A stretch of DNA of 64,000 nucleotides from Chalara sp. BL73 (GCA_918026815.1 CAKJVC010000067.1:1-64000), one strand, 5' to 3'. Shown: positions 11,190 to 22,340, counted from the first letter of the stretch. Notes: generated by a model not told the origin, from the sequence alone. Translations and numbers: made by a program.

Positions 11190-11580
11190 AATTAGTCGTG
11201 TTCAATGCTCTAGCGAAGTTGTGCCGGGAAGATGCCTCCGTACTAAAATGAGAGGCAGGTTAACAGAATCGCATCATCAGGATGGCCCCATTCAGAGCAC
11301 TCATTTGGGATGCCCTTTGTTGGAAATGGGATAGAAATCGGATCTCTGTTATGGCGTAGGCCATACTGGACATTCCACCTGTTGAGCGACATCAAGAGCA
11401 TGCTATATACCAGCAATCCACGAAGAGTAAGAATCGTTTCTTTCGAAGCCAACTTGGCAGCAAATAGCATTGTGATCTCAACACCTATGCAAGGCGAGAC
11501 TCCAGGCTGCGAGATGAGGCCCTTGACAATAAGTTGCTGGGAATCGGAAAAAGTCTGGTGGTGGAAATGACGCTCCGCAA
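11190..11580 (-). pseudogene. Relic of a DUF3638/DUF3645-family giant protein
   Basis: Minus-strand frame around 11243-11470 reads TLRGLLVYSMLLMSLNRW, then VQYGLRHNRDPISIPFPTKG and GHPDDAILLTCLSF. The motif order RGLL - V.YGL..R - PF.AKG - E.GHPD.AI.LTCLS.YYGG is that of the fungal DUF3638 proteins (usually about 3000 aa, function poorly known). Upstream in the same frame SERHFHHQTFSDSQQLIVKGLI extends the open part to about 11580. Past LTCLSF the frame hits stops inside otherwise alignable residues (YGGIFPAQLR-stop-SIEHD-stop), which are most simply explained by CAR to TAR changes. Only about 130 of some 3000 codons remain recognisable, so this is a fragment. Confidence 0.6.
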
Positions 11581-12600
11581 CAAGTATCGTCTATCAAAAG
11601 ATACAAGAGAACTTCCTCTACGTCTTGATGAATAAAATAAAAAGCTGAAAACCAACCGCGTGGGACTATTTGGGCACTTTGAGGGAAACGTGCCTTGAGA
11701 TTGGGAGACGCTCATCAACCCGTCCGAGCAATTGCTCTGGGACCTCCTAGCTATGTGGGTGACCGTTAACAGCATTCTAAGGACCAGTGGATATATTAGT
11801 TGTGTTCGTAAAGAAAATGTGAAATCAGACCCGCCGGTGATGTCTCAATAATTATTAACCATATATGGTTGAGCAGAGATCGTGCGTTTTCGGCCTTCCC
11901 ATCCATCAATTGCTGCTGCCCAGTTGGGTTTCTCGGCTATGACTACCACCAGACGAAATTAGAAAGAATCCCAAGCATTTATCAGGTCTCGATCAGCGAT
12001 TCTAAGTCAGTCTCTTTCAATCTCCTCAATGCCTTAATCTTCTTCTTGCAGATGTCCTCCAAATTGGCAAATCGTTGACGTAGGGTTGTCGTGGGCGCTT
12101 GCTATCAATCTTGCAGTGAGAATAATCCAGCACAGCTACCACCATAGCTGATCGAAGGATGCTAGGTATTACAGCCATACCATCTCGCTGTCTTCTTCCG
12201 AGGAAGTTTCGGAGGTCAGCGGATACACTTGTGCGCTCGCGATCATCCCGTGGATCAAATCGCCCATCAGCAGCAGGTCATCGCACTCCTCTGGCGACAA
12301 CAAGCACTTCAGTTTAGTGAGGCTCCACCAGTATCTGCCATCGCCGAGCACGCGGTAATACTTTGCACACACTGCGTCCAACTCTACCCTCGATACTCCC
12401 ACTGCTGAACATCTGGCCGATCCGGTCCAGAACAAATTTCCTCCCCCTTCGCATTCCCATAGTTCTCCTCCTTGTTATCTCGTTGGTGCGTCGTCTCACA
12501 GGTTGTCGTTGATTGTCATTGTTATTCGTCCCCGGTACGCCTGACTTTTACGCCCAACCCGTTGCCTTCTCCTCTCAGCGCCGAGACCCTCCATTTCCAT
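11581..12600. other. Low-content stretch between relics
   Basis: No gene recognised. A minus-strand open frame 12169-12435 (ending SSEEDSEMVWL) has plausible composition (LLSPEECDDLLLMGDLIHGM) but no similarity I can name and no supporting context; it may belong to the adjoining old retroelement. Confidence 0.35.
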
Positions 12601-12609
12601 ATACTGATT

Positions 12610-13760
12610 TTTATGTTATCGCGTTATGGTTTGCGCAATGTGCTTAGTACGGGCATGAAATTGAGGGTGCTTTGCAAGTGTAATAGCGCCTTGGTTATCG
12701 CAGTATATGATCTTCGCTTGCGCTTGCCCCTTGTGTGTTGCTTCGACTTGTATTTAGTGAGTAGTCGTCATAACCACAGTTCATTTCGCCAATGTATCCA
12801 GCCTCGCACGATGACAGTGCAACAGTCGATTGTAGCTTCGAGGACCAAGTTAATCACCGCACTTCCTACATTAAAAATGTAGCCTAGAGTTGATTCTCGA
12901 GTGTCGTAGCCTCCTACCCAACCAGAACTACTATAGCCAAGTAGCGCCGGCAGCAGGTCCTTAAAGACAAAGAAACACTCGACCGTCTTGCGGAGGTTTT
13001 GTGATATTCGAGTTACGGTGGCTTTGTGAGTTTGTGTGAGTATTGCAGCAAAGCGGCTGACGACTGAGGCAACGTGGGCGATATCAGGTCGGGTTCCCAG
13101 TAGGGAGAACATGAGGGAGCCTACAGCACTTTGATGCCATCTAATATTAGCTCTCTTTGGTTTTAACTTCGCCTCCGCTTTCTGTATCCTCGTCTGCGGA
13201 TCAGTTGGCGTGTCATGCTTCTTATTGCAGTCCCACATCCCAAAGTCACGCAGTGCTTTCTGAAGCTAGCTCCACTGGCTTAGCTTTAGGGTCCGTTTTG
13301 TCGACCACTTATTAATTCCATTTCAGAGTGGTACTTACAAGGGCCTAGGCCTGTCATATGAGAATTCTCGTTCGGATTTGCCTTGATCATAGAGATATTG
13401 GCTTTAGATAGGCAAATAATGAGGAGATCATCAACAAAGACTGTGATTTGTGTGCTCTTGATGTCGCTGAACATACAGTTGTCGGTTGTGAAGCGCTCGA
13501 AACCGAGAGTTTTAAGGTCGTAAGGGTGAAATACCAGACGCGCGGTGATTCCTCTAGGCGGCAAAGGGCTTTATTTAGCTTGCAGACCTTATGCGATTCC
13601 CCAGTGGCTCCTGTTCCTTCAGGCTGCTCCACGTAGATTTCAGTATCGGTGGTACCATAAAGGAAGGCTGTTTTGTCGTCCACTTGTTCGATCTCCGGGT
13701 CATTTGCCGCTGTGATCGCAAAGAGCAGCTTGTAGCCTTACAGCGTAATTAATTTAAGTA
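12610..13760 (-). mobile_element. Ty1/copia retrotransposon pol relic (RT and RNase H)
   Basis: Three overlapping minus-strand frames together give the end of a copia polyprotein: the RT block DDKTAFLYGTTDTEIYVEQPEG, then VCKLNKALCRLEESPRVWY, the RT catalytic motif ITVFVDDLLI, and the RNase H region QSAVGSLMFSLLGTRPDIAHVASVVSRFA, GYSSSGWVGGYDTRESTLGYIF and IIYCDNQGAITLAKHPQFHARTKHI. Frameshifts and deletions separate the blocks. No LTRs or target duplications were found, so ends are approximate. Base composition is near the genomic average, unlike the AT-rich copia element at 38-42.7 kb. Confidence 0.8.
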
Positions 13761-14475
13761 TGCTTGGCTTGGAACAGAAGCTTTTGGCTTAGAATATCAT
13801 AAAAAGCAAATTTGATGGTACAAGGGGCCGCTATTTCGAGTCTGATGACGCGCGTAGTTACTAGTATAAATTGATAGAACTAAAGATATCACACAGGTCT
13901 TAAAGTAACGTAGCCTGACGTTCGAATTTGAAATGCCATACCTCACCCTTCCCTCCCTGTCCAAAGCTATTTACAATATGATCGTGCTTTATCTTCAACA
14001 GTGTTCTAAACCAGAGACAAAACACCCGGGACTTATGTAGCATTAGCATAAAGTCGAGCGCGACTCGAAGAATTAGAAATAGAGTCGCTCATTATTCTTC
14101 TCCCAAGATAGAATTTAGGCGTTGATTTTGAGATCCTTATATGGCCCGTTAATGCTTGGAAAAATGTAGGGTTAATCCATCGTGTATGAAACAGGGTAGG
14201 GTCGGGTTGAGAGGAGCCCCAAATGAAGCTCCTTGTCGAATTGATATTTATTTATAGGGTACACTGTGGCTCATAGGCGACGCCTAAAGGCTGAGCAACG
14301 GATTTGCAGGTGATAGCATCATGCTTAAAAAACATTTAAACATATTTTGACCCAATTAAATGAATCATGTATGCGATTACAAACTCCATGGGAAGAAGAG
14401 AGCCCAACCCCCCTCAATAAGCTTTAGGGAAGCAGCTCGAAGATGGGCAACCTTGGTTCCATTCTCCCACCAAAC
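13761..14475. other. Gene-free stretch
   Basis: AT-rich, no coding region or known repeat recognised; lies between the copia relic and the MFS relic. Confidence 0.4.
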
Positions 14476-14996
14476 TCGCAGCTCATAAAAAAACAAACCC
14501 GACCAGTAACGTTATGCCCAAAAAGGCTTTCGCATGCTCATATTTTCCACCTTTTATCTGAATCAGGTGCCCAGAGATCGGCGGACCTGTGAACACAGCG
14601 AAGCTGACAATTGTAAACACCATCTCCATCCTCGTACCCGTCATCATTAAATCAGTTATGAAAGAACCCAACGTTTCAGGGAACGAACTTTAGATCACGG
14701 TGCCAATTATCCCGTAGGTAGCTGTCCAAAAAAAAAAAAAAAAAAAAAAAATAAGGCGCATCGGCATCTGAGACCTATCCAAGCAAGAGATGGCCCTGAG
14801 GTACCAAGTACGATTGGGATGAGCGTATCCTAGCGGCCATTGAACCGGTCCGCGAGAAAGCTGGGGCCGTACGTCCGATAACCCACGCCACGCCATCTAA
14901 AATAACAAAAAGATCGGCAGACTCCGTGTCTGGAAGGCCAACAATCGATCGCCCAAATGACCCCAGATAATAGTAAGCAAATAACACGTAAGCCAT
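14476..14996 (-). pseudogene. Truncated monocarboxylate-type MFS transporter relic
   Basis: Three minus-strand frames cover the C-terminal half of an MCT/Mch-type major facilitator. The order is YYYLGSFGRSIVGL, a mid segment (VILDGVAWVIGRTAPAF), a damaged segment, then GSFITDLMMTGTRMEMVFTI and FAVFTGPPISGHLIQIKGGKY. In intact homologues these correspond to TM7 to TM12. The N-terminal six helices are missing, the frame shifts at least twice, and an uninterrupted poly-A run of about 24 bases (14728-14751, plus strand) sits in the middle. I read this as a dead gene fragment, not a functional transporter. Confidence 0.65.
14728..14751 (+). repeat. Poly-A homopolymer of about 24 bp
   Basis: Uninterrupted A run inside the MFS relic. 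It could be a slippage-expanded tract or the tail of an inserted retroposed fragment; nothing recognisable adjoins it. Confidence 0.8.
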
Positions 14997-14999
14997 TGC

Positions 15000-15891
15000 T
15001 TCAAGCCCTTCCAGTCAATCTACTCACCGGTTTTCCTCGGTGTCACTCAGGCTCTAATTCCAAGCTACCCGTCAGGTTATATGTAAACAAGATTTCTATT
15101 CATCATTTATCTGATACCAATTTCGAGTTTGAGTGTTTGGGAGCCTACTTAATCTAAATGTTCGTAAAAGGATGAGATTTCGAGATTTTTATTGAACAAC
15201 GGCGCAGAATTTTGGCACACACCCCTTCCGCCACCATGAAATTGCTTGGCTCCTGCGGGGAGCGAGTAATATCGGCTACTATGGCAGAGTATTGTATTGG
15301 GTATTGGGGCAGATGGATATAGCTGACAAGATTCGAGCCACTGCGGCTAGTCTTGGCAGACAGGAGAACACGTAGGGGCTAGTACGTTTTTGGACAGCCG
15401 ACCAAGGTCACGTGGTATTCTTGGCTAGAAGACGATCTTGAAACATACACGTAAGGCTTGGCAAGGTTGCGCGTCACAACTAAGTGCCCATTTAAGCTTC
15501 ACAAGCTTTCAACACCAAGCAATAATGTACGGCCCCAAGTGGTCAAAGTTCGGCTTGCTCACCAATTATATCCTTCCGAAAGTTAATCTGACTTTAAAAG
15601 AGAAATAATCGATTTTCCACCATCACACCCAACTCAAGCTAGGCGGGGATTCTTCAGCCTCCTCATCAACTTTCTGTGTGGTTACGTTCCTTACCATATT
15701 GTGATGCATCATCAATATACGCGTTCAAATGGGCTCTTTTCGTTAGGCAAGTAGGAGATGTGCCGCCTTGGAGATTGAGGTTATAAGTGTGCTCTCAGTC
15801 AAAGATTTCGGGTTCCTTACTTCAGTCTTCTTTACTCTCGTTACACTCAAGCTCGTCTCATATTGTATTTCGTTACCACTACAGAACAGCT
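15000..15891. other. Intergenic region upstream of the dioxygenase
   Basis: No coding region recognised. The last part serves as promoter and 5' leader of the plus-strand gene starting at 15892; a CT-rich leader runs about 15825-15890. Confidence 0.45.
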
Positions 15892-17284
15892 ATGGTTTGC
15901 CTTTCCAAATTGTGGAGCGTTGGTGCAATTACAACTCTCTCTCTCCAAGTCTTCGCCCACCCAGGCCATGATATCTCCCAAGAAATTGCTGAGCGAAATG
16001 ATTTCTACCAATACGCGAAGCGCGCAAGCAACTGCGATACTGCTCTTCGCAAGCGCGGCCTTCACGATAGACAGCAGGAGCGGCGTCGTGCTGCCATTGA
16101 GCGGGCACGTACAGCTCGTGGCTTGCCGCAAAGTACGTATCCTTTGATATGCACATTCCCAAACTAATACTAATGGGTTTTAGAGCGCGATGTTGTGAGA
16201 CGTGATGCCACTGATGTCTCCCATCTCTCATCTCTTGATGTCACCCCAACTACGTCAGGTGTTGAGTCGATCATCTTCGCCAACTCGACTTGTCTTCTCT
16301 CTCCAGAAGGAGAAGAAGGGCCATACTGTGAGTAGTGCTGATATCTCAGCGAAGGTTTTATCTAACATCCGCTCCCTAGACGTCAAGGGTGAATATATTC
16401 GAAGTGACATTAGCGAAGATCAAGATGGCGTGGATGTTGTGTGGGATTTGCAATTCGTCGACATCGATACCTGCGACCCAATCGAGAACCTCACATCAGA
16501 CATCTGGCACTGCAACGCCACGGGGGTCTACGCTGGAGTCGTCGCAACCGGTAATGGCAACGAAAATGACGCCTCGAACATCAATAAAACCTTCCTCCGC
16601 GGCCTCCAGACAACCGACTCCGAGGGTGTCGTTCAATACACCAGTATCTTCCCAGGTTATTACTCCGGCCGGGCCACCCACGTTCATGTCGAGACGCATC
16701 TCAACGGTACAATCTTGCCGAATGGAACGTACACTGGAGGCAGCATCGCGCACATAGGTCAATTCTTCTTCGACCAAGACTTGATCACCGAAGTTAATAC
16801 CCTCTCGCCATACTCTGAAAATACCAATACAGTTACTACAAATGCTGAGGACCGCGTTGTCCAAGCCGAGCTGGCCAATGACTCTGATCCGTTCCTTAAC
16901 TACGTTCTCCTTGGAGATAGTGTTTCGGATGGCTTGTTCATGTGGGTTACGCTCTATGTCAATACGAGTGCATCATACACATCCTCTCCGGCCTCTGAAC
17001 TGACTGCCAGCGGTGGTGTTTCTCTCAGTAGCGGAAGCAGCTCTGGTATTAGTGGTGGAAGTGGCAATGGAACGATGCCCTCTGGTGCATTTCCTTCTGG
17101 TGCGGCTCCTTCTGGAGCAGCGCCATCAGCTGCTGCAAGCACCGGAAGCTCTACTAGCGCTGCTACCTCCAGTGCATCTTCTGGTGCATCTTCTAGTGCA
17201 TCTTCTAGCGCATCTTCTAGTGCAACTTCACTTGTTTCTACTAGTGGCGGTTGCAGGCGAGAAGCTTTTCGCTTTTTTTCCTAG
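15892..17284 (+). CDS. Secreted intradiol ring-cleavage dioxygenase-like protein
   Basis: Member of the fungal extracellular intradiol dioxygenase family (non-haem Fe(III), catechol cleavage). Exons 15892-16132, 16184-16327 and 16380-17284, with 51- and 52-bp introns that keep frame (GLPQ|KRDVVRRD; GEEGPY|YVKGE). The start is chosen at 15892 because it gives a signal peptide MVCLSKLWSVGAITTLSLQV with cleavage before HPGHD, the family's usual mature start. Probable iron ligands are Tyr in EGPYYVKGEYIR, Tyr in PGYYSGRATHVHVETH and both His of that block, as expected. After the catalytic domain the protein has a Ser/Gly/Ala-rich tail built partly from a 12-bp tandem repeat (17160-17225), typical of wall-associated or GPI-type secreted proteins. 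The last residues (CRREAFRFFS) lack a hydrophobic GPI signal, so the 3' end could be shifted by an indel or a missed intron. Confidence 0.88.
17160..17225 (+). repeat. 12-bp coding tandem repeat (Ala-Ser-Ser-Ser)
   Basis: About five imperfect copies of GCATCTTCTAGT encode (A/S)SSS units in the low-complexity tail of the dioxygenase. Such tracts change length easily by slippage. Confidence 0.8.
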
Positions 17285-19965
17285 ATTGAGAGGTGCAAGC
17301 ATGGTGGGACAGGTAAGGGGTCTGCACCCTGATTTGGCGTTTTAAAAGCCACAACTGGGCATAGTGCAATATACTCTACAAAGATTCAACAACTTCTCTT
17401 ATGATACGGTCATTAGTTGTACTTGTCCTTTTATCATTAGAGTTTTGTAATGATATATGCTAGACACTCTTATCATATCAAAGTCCTGCTACGCAAGTTG
17501 AAACAGATCGAACAAGTATTACTGTAAAAATGAATGGACTGATGGTCACAATATCGTTTGCTGGGCCCACAATGATTCAGCAATAATCAGCTGGTTTTTC
17601 CTTTATACCTGAAATCAATTGGGCGAGGCATACCTTCCTTCGAGCTTCCCATTTAGTTCAAGATCCTGGTTAGTTATGAGGTGAGCTATACTGGTAAATG
17701 CAACTTGGATCACTAACCTTGCATCCAGAGCAACACTGTTCCCTTTCCTTGGATTTTATATTATAAAAATAGCAAATACTACTGGAGGTACTCCTTTTGG
17801 CGAAAACGCTCAACATTCCGTGGAAACAGTTTCTCAATTGCCTTCGCAATGGACTTCCATTGAATCCGTCTGAGCTGGATTTGGCGCTCACAGCCTACAT
17901 CTTACCTAATGCAAGAGCCCCCGAACATAGTTCAAACTTCCCGTGAGACAGCTTTCTGCATCCTCGTGCTTTTAAGTTTGTTCTGACATGAAGGGCCAGT
18001 GGGAAGAGGCCCAGCTAATATGGTACTTGCGCTACGCCATAACCGCTTAACAGGATTTATTCAATCCAAAAGTGACTGCAGGGGAAGGGCGGCTGAAATG
18101 GAAGCAGCTGTTTGTTTGGGACAGCTCGTGGATATCTGCAGGTTGCTTTCAAGTCTATCACTTGTATTAGACCCTTGTCCACAATTTACGGAAGAGCGTT
18201 CACCACGACAACCATTGTGAGCATCCATCTTCCATGAAAAAAGACTCTCTAAAAACTCGTATCTAGCATCGGTCGTCAATCAAGGGAGCTCTTTGTCAAG
18301 AGAAAACCGTCCTGCGTTATGTTTGCTTGTAACACTCTAGTGGTGGAGGAGTATAGATTCATATCCCTGAATATTCATACAGCACAAACAAGTCTTTTTA
18401 ATTCCATTAACAGCCGCTCAAGAGAGCAAGGCAGCTCTCCATTAGAAAAAGGACCTTTGCAGCAGTTTATGACACCGCCGCCTTACATGAACATTCCATT
18501 AGTACTGCGAGGGACCAACGCCATCTACTGAAAGCTTTCGAGGTCTGTTACTTGCTCTATTTCAGCTCAATGGGCCCAATGCAGTGAATCCAGAGATTCA
18601 GGTGTTTGCCTACATGCTGATTGGCTACGCTGTGTCTGCTTGCTAGACTTTATGACAATTTGACCGCTGTAGAATCTGTCTATAGTTGCTTCGTAAGGTA
18701 AATGTGCAGATTCCTTGAATCAGACGAACGAGATACCCACGCGACAAAGGCGCCAGAGCCTCCACCATGGCATACTGTGTAATGTGGTTGGATTTCGAAA
18801 GGAGGTTTGACAAGGTGAAGTTGATGGTGGTAGACATTTTCTAGTAAGATTGTACAATTTCGTGGATACCTTACTTCCCGAGAAAGATCCTGGCTGATTC
18901 ACATTATTAAACTACAAAGATGTGACCAAGACGCTTTCTTTGTCTATATAGTAAAAGGTGGGTTGGCTCGTGGTTGCTCTATCCATGTGAGGTCCCCTCA
19001 GAAAGGTCTCCTTAGTCAAATAACTACACAATCATATGCAAGGAAATAACCAAGGTCGTTTTTTTATATTAGAAGCATTATTTAAAGCTTTTAAATAATG
19101 TTTATTACTTCTTTTATTATTATAGGAAAAAGCGTGACACTGTTATGTAATCACATAGCTGTCCTAATGAAATCTGCAGCCGAAGTCGTAGTCCAATCGA
19201 GCAAGAATGACAGTGGTATAAAAAACATATGATAAGCTTGAATGAAGCAAAAGTTTCATCCTTGTGCAGATCGCAATGGGACTCCACTCATTACGAACAC
19301 AAATCTGGCAAGGATGACCTACTGGCAAGGCTTGAGTGATTAAGTCGCCTACAGTCATCGCTGACTCTCCTAATGTTGAATCTCACCAGCGCACTGCTTG
19401 TATTGACATTTCCAAGAAAGGCGAAGCTCTGGGACGTGAAGGGAAATCTTAGAAGAGAGGAGATTTCTACTTGCGTAATAGCCGCAACAAACCTTTATGG
19501 GCGACTCCTGCTCTTCCACCTTCATTAGTAGTTCCATTCCTCCTTTTATTTCTTATATGTATTCACGTTGCAAGTGAAATAAGTTAATGGTCAGAATTAG
19601 CCTACAGCAGCTATAAGGGGGAATGTTCGTTTAGCACACGAGTTAGTCTATATGTATAGCTAAACAGAAGCTTAGAAAAGAGATTAAATCTAGCCCAATA
19701 TCTATAATGCTACAAGATTTAGTTTCCTAAGTACTAAGTATAAATGCTTCTATTTTTGATAATCACATACCTTAATATGTCTTCCATAAGCTCCCTTACT
19801 AGCTGTCGTCCAAAGGACAAATTGTATACGCTGAAGACTTGATCGGGTATTATGCGCCGCAAGCCAGAATTCAAGCCAACCTAATCCAGCCTTGACCCAC
19901 CTACATCATAGCCTGAGTTTCTGTAGATTCCGCACTAAGCAGGCCTGGCGCCCCTGAGTTTAGGT
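17285..19965. other. Long stretch without recognised genes
   Basis: About 2.7 kb. A minus-strand segment near 17800-17890 reads RRIQWKSIAKAIEKLFPRNVE, then RFRQKEYLQ before a stop, which looks like genuine protein remains, and small minus-strand frames follow at 18061-18279 and 18643-18902. I cannot name a family, so at most this is an old gene relic. A palindromic AT tract (ATTATTTAAAGCTTTTAAAT and following bases) lies at about 19077-19099. Confidence 0.4.
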
Positions 19966-19967
19966 TA

Positions 19968-21815
19968 AGTCCGTGCACCCCCATTCCGCCACCCCCCCCA
20001 TTCCGCACCCCCAAAAATAAGCGAATTTTTAGACCGCTACTCCCACAGTTTTAGATTTTATTTTATCAATTCTACTCTAAAATTCTTTAAACTTTAGATT
20101 TTACTTCTCAGACTAGTTATGCATCGATATACTGAAAATGATATAGCTCAGGCTATTAATGATATTACAAATGGCAAGTCCACTAAATTAGCTGCTAAAG
20201 ACTAAAGAGTGCTTTATTCTACACTTCGAGGTAAGATTAAAAGCCAGAAAAACCACTTTATTGCAGCAGAAAATCAACAGAGACTATCAAGGGTGCAAAA
20301 AGACCACTTAGCAGATTGGGTCCTTACTCAGGAAGCCCTAAGTGTGCTATTAACACACGCCCAGATTAAGAAGTTTGCTCAGCGCTTTCTAGTTCTTAAA
20401 AAAGACTATAAAACACTAGGAAAACGCTGGATGCAAGCTTTTTTAAAACGCAACTCTATTTTTAAAACTAAAAAGTTCCGGAATATCGATTTTTAGCGTG
20501 TTAACGGTGCTACTACTTCTATAATTAAAGCCTAGTTCCAGCTTTTTTCACTTCTTCAAATTTAGGCTATTAAACCGGAAAATCGATATAATATAAACGA
20601 ATCTAGCATCATAGAAAGCTTTGAAGCCAATAAGCTAGTAGTTGAGAAAGCTGAAAAGCGTAATATCCAGAAAAAACAACCTGGTTTTCGTGCTTGGACT
20701 TCGATTATAAAGTGTATTTCTGCAACCGAGAAAGCATTTACTCCATTAGTTATTTTTAAAAGAAAATCAGTCTAGCAACAATGGTTTTCTAAAGATTTAG
20801 CACCGTACGCTAACTGGCAGTTTACGGCTACTAAAAACGCTTAGACAACAAATGCTACGACCGTCGAATAGCTCCGCAAAGTATTCTTTTTGCAAACTAG
20901 CACTTCGGAGCTTAAACTTCTTATTTTAGACGGCCACAAAAGCCACGAAACTACGGATTTTATGTATTTATGCTATCAGCATAATGTACATTTTTTATTT
21001 TTACTTCCGCACACTTTTTACGTACTTCAGCTTTTAGATTTATTAGTATTTTCTTCCTTTAAAAGTTTATACCGGAAAAAAGTCGGATATTTAACTTTTT
21101 TGACTGATTTTAGCTTTTTGGAAAAGCAAAACTTCCTAGCTTGCTACTGTAAAGCTAGAAAAGATGCTTTATCGGCTAAAAATATTAAAGCTGAGTAAAA
21201 AGCAACTGGTTTTTGGCCGAAATCTATAGCTAAGCTTTTTATGAGCTCTTTACTCCTGGAAAATAGCAATACAGCTAAAAAAACACTTACTCAGGCTTTG
21301 CAAAGCTTAAGCAATAGCTTTATTGTCGACCAGAACAGCATAAAGCTTCCGGTTGTGTAGTCTACCCCTAAAAAATCGACTGAACTTAAAGCTCAGGCAA
21401 CTGAATTCCAAAAGCTCCAAGACTAGAGCAACCAGACGCAAAAGCTTTTATTTCGGAAGATCGTAAAAGGTTTTGAAGAACAAGAAAGTATTTTAGCAAG
21501 TCATAAGCTTCGAATACAGTTTTTAGAAACTCAGCTAGAGAAAGCTAGGCCGAAAAAGCGAAAGAAAGTTAAAACTAGTCCAAATTCTAAGTTTGCGGAC
21601 ATTAAAGCTATCCAGCAAACGCAAAAGGAAGTTAATGGAGAAGAAATTGAAAACGAAGCTTCAGATATAGCTAGTCTATCGGACTCTACAGCAGATTGTA
21701 TTATAGTTGAGTAGTTATTTAATTATATTTAATTAAGTTAGGGTTGCTGGCTGGAAACTCGCTTATTTTTGGGGGTGCGGAATGGGGGGGGTGGCGGAAT
21801 GGGGGTGCACGGACT
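19968..21815 (+). mobile_element. pogo/Fot1-type DNA transposon, complete, TA target site
   Basis: The ends are perfect inverted repeats of 57 bp (19968-20024 and 21759-21815). They begin AGTCCGTGCACCCCCATTCC and contain internal C-rich subrepeats, including a C8 run in both copies. A TA dinucleotide flanks each end (19966-19967, 21816-21817), the target duplication typical of Tc1/mariner/pogo elements. The 1848-bp element holds one transposase reading frame (separate entry). The interior is AT-rich and nonsense-ridden while the ends are pristine. This is a complete but non-autonomous copy; ends like these could still be moved in trans by an active relative. Confidence 0.93.
20119..21714 (+). 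pseudogene. pogo-family transposase killed by in-frame stops
   Basis: Frame 1 from ATG 20119 runs 532 codons to 21714 with no indel but ten internal stops, eight TAG and two TAA, no TGA. Domains in order: N-terminal pogo/CENP-B-type HTH region (NDITNGKSTKLAAKD), CENP-B-type DNA-binding segment (HLADWVLTQEAL...AQIKKFAQRF...LGKRWMQAFLKRN), DDE superfamily endonuclease core (RYNINESSI; KLLILDGHKSHETTDFM; LPHTFYVLQLLDL), and a basic C-terminal coiled region (KARPKKRKKVK). In the first catalytic block the family consensus is N-x-D-E and the sequence shows N-I-N-E, so the first catalytic Asp is replaced by Asn. Stops at positions where relatives have Gln or Trp fit C-to-T/G-to-A change, as expected for RIP. 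Confidence 0.92.
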
Positions 21816-21817
21816 TA

Positions 21818-22340
21818 GCGGCTAAATTCTCACTAAAGCCGTCAGTTCTGCCGGTGGCACCACAACAATTACTAATGTAGCAAGCCGGCAGGGTATTTAA
21901 ATTAGAGAACATTTATAAATTTTTAATTTTAAACGATTTTAAATGTATAATTTAGGTAGAGTTGAATCAAAGGGCATTAGAATAATTGTAATATATCGTA
22001 TATTGACTCGGTACGATTTACGACTAACGCACCAGCGTTTTCGCGTATAAAGCGAAATTTTAAGGGTCTTGCAATTAAACTTTGAGGCTAAAACAACACC
22101 TAATAATGATTCAATATATTAATAGAGAACCGTAGGTGGAATTTTCGAATCGTGGTGGGGCACAAAGAGTTGATGGAGGAAAAATAACGATTCAATCATA
22201 TAACCATTTCGGCAATAGCAATAGAGGGTGGAATTTGGGGCTGCGAATTTAAGTATATAAATGCTTTGGCTCCGCTCTTTTCTCAAGTTCCCTTTCTTGT
22301 CCGTCATATTTTTGCTTCCTACGGCAATCTGTTCATAATA
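21818..22340. other. AT-rich intergenic region and Cip1-like promoter
   Basis: No coding sequence. A TATA element (TATATAA, 22254-22260) lies 81 bp before the Cip1-like ATG. GTGGGG at 22155-22160 fits the CreA/CRE1 consensus SYGGRG and GGCTAA at 22086-22091 fits the Xyr1/XlnR core, both known regulators of cellulase genes; short motifs, so this is suggestive only. Confidence 0.45.
22254..22260 (+). promoter_or_regulatory. TATA element of the Cip1-like gene
   Basis: TATATAA placed about 80 bp upstream of the start codon at 22341, a normal spacing for a strongly inducible fungal secreted-enzyme gene. Confidence 0.5.

Noticed and set aside
12472..12882. 136-codon plus-strand open frame
   Set aside because: It is antisense to the copia RNase H relic, which explains it.
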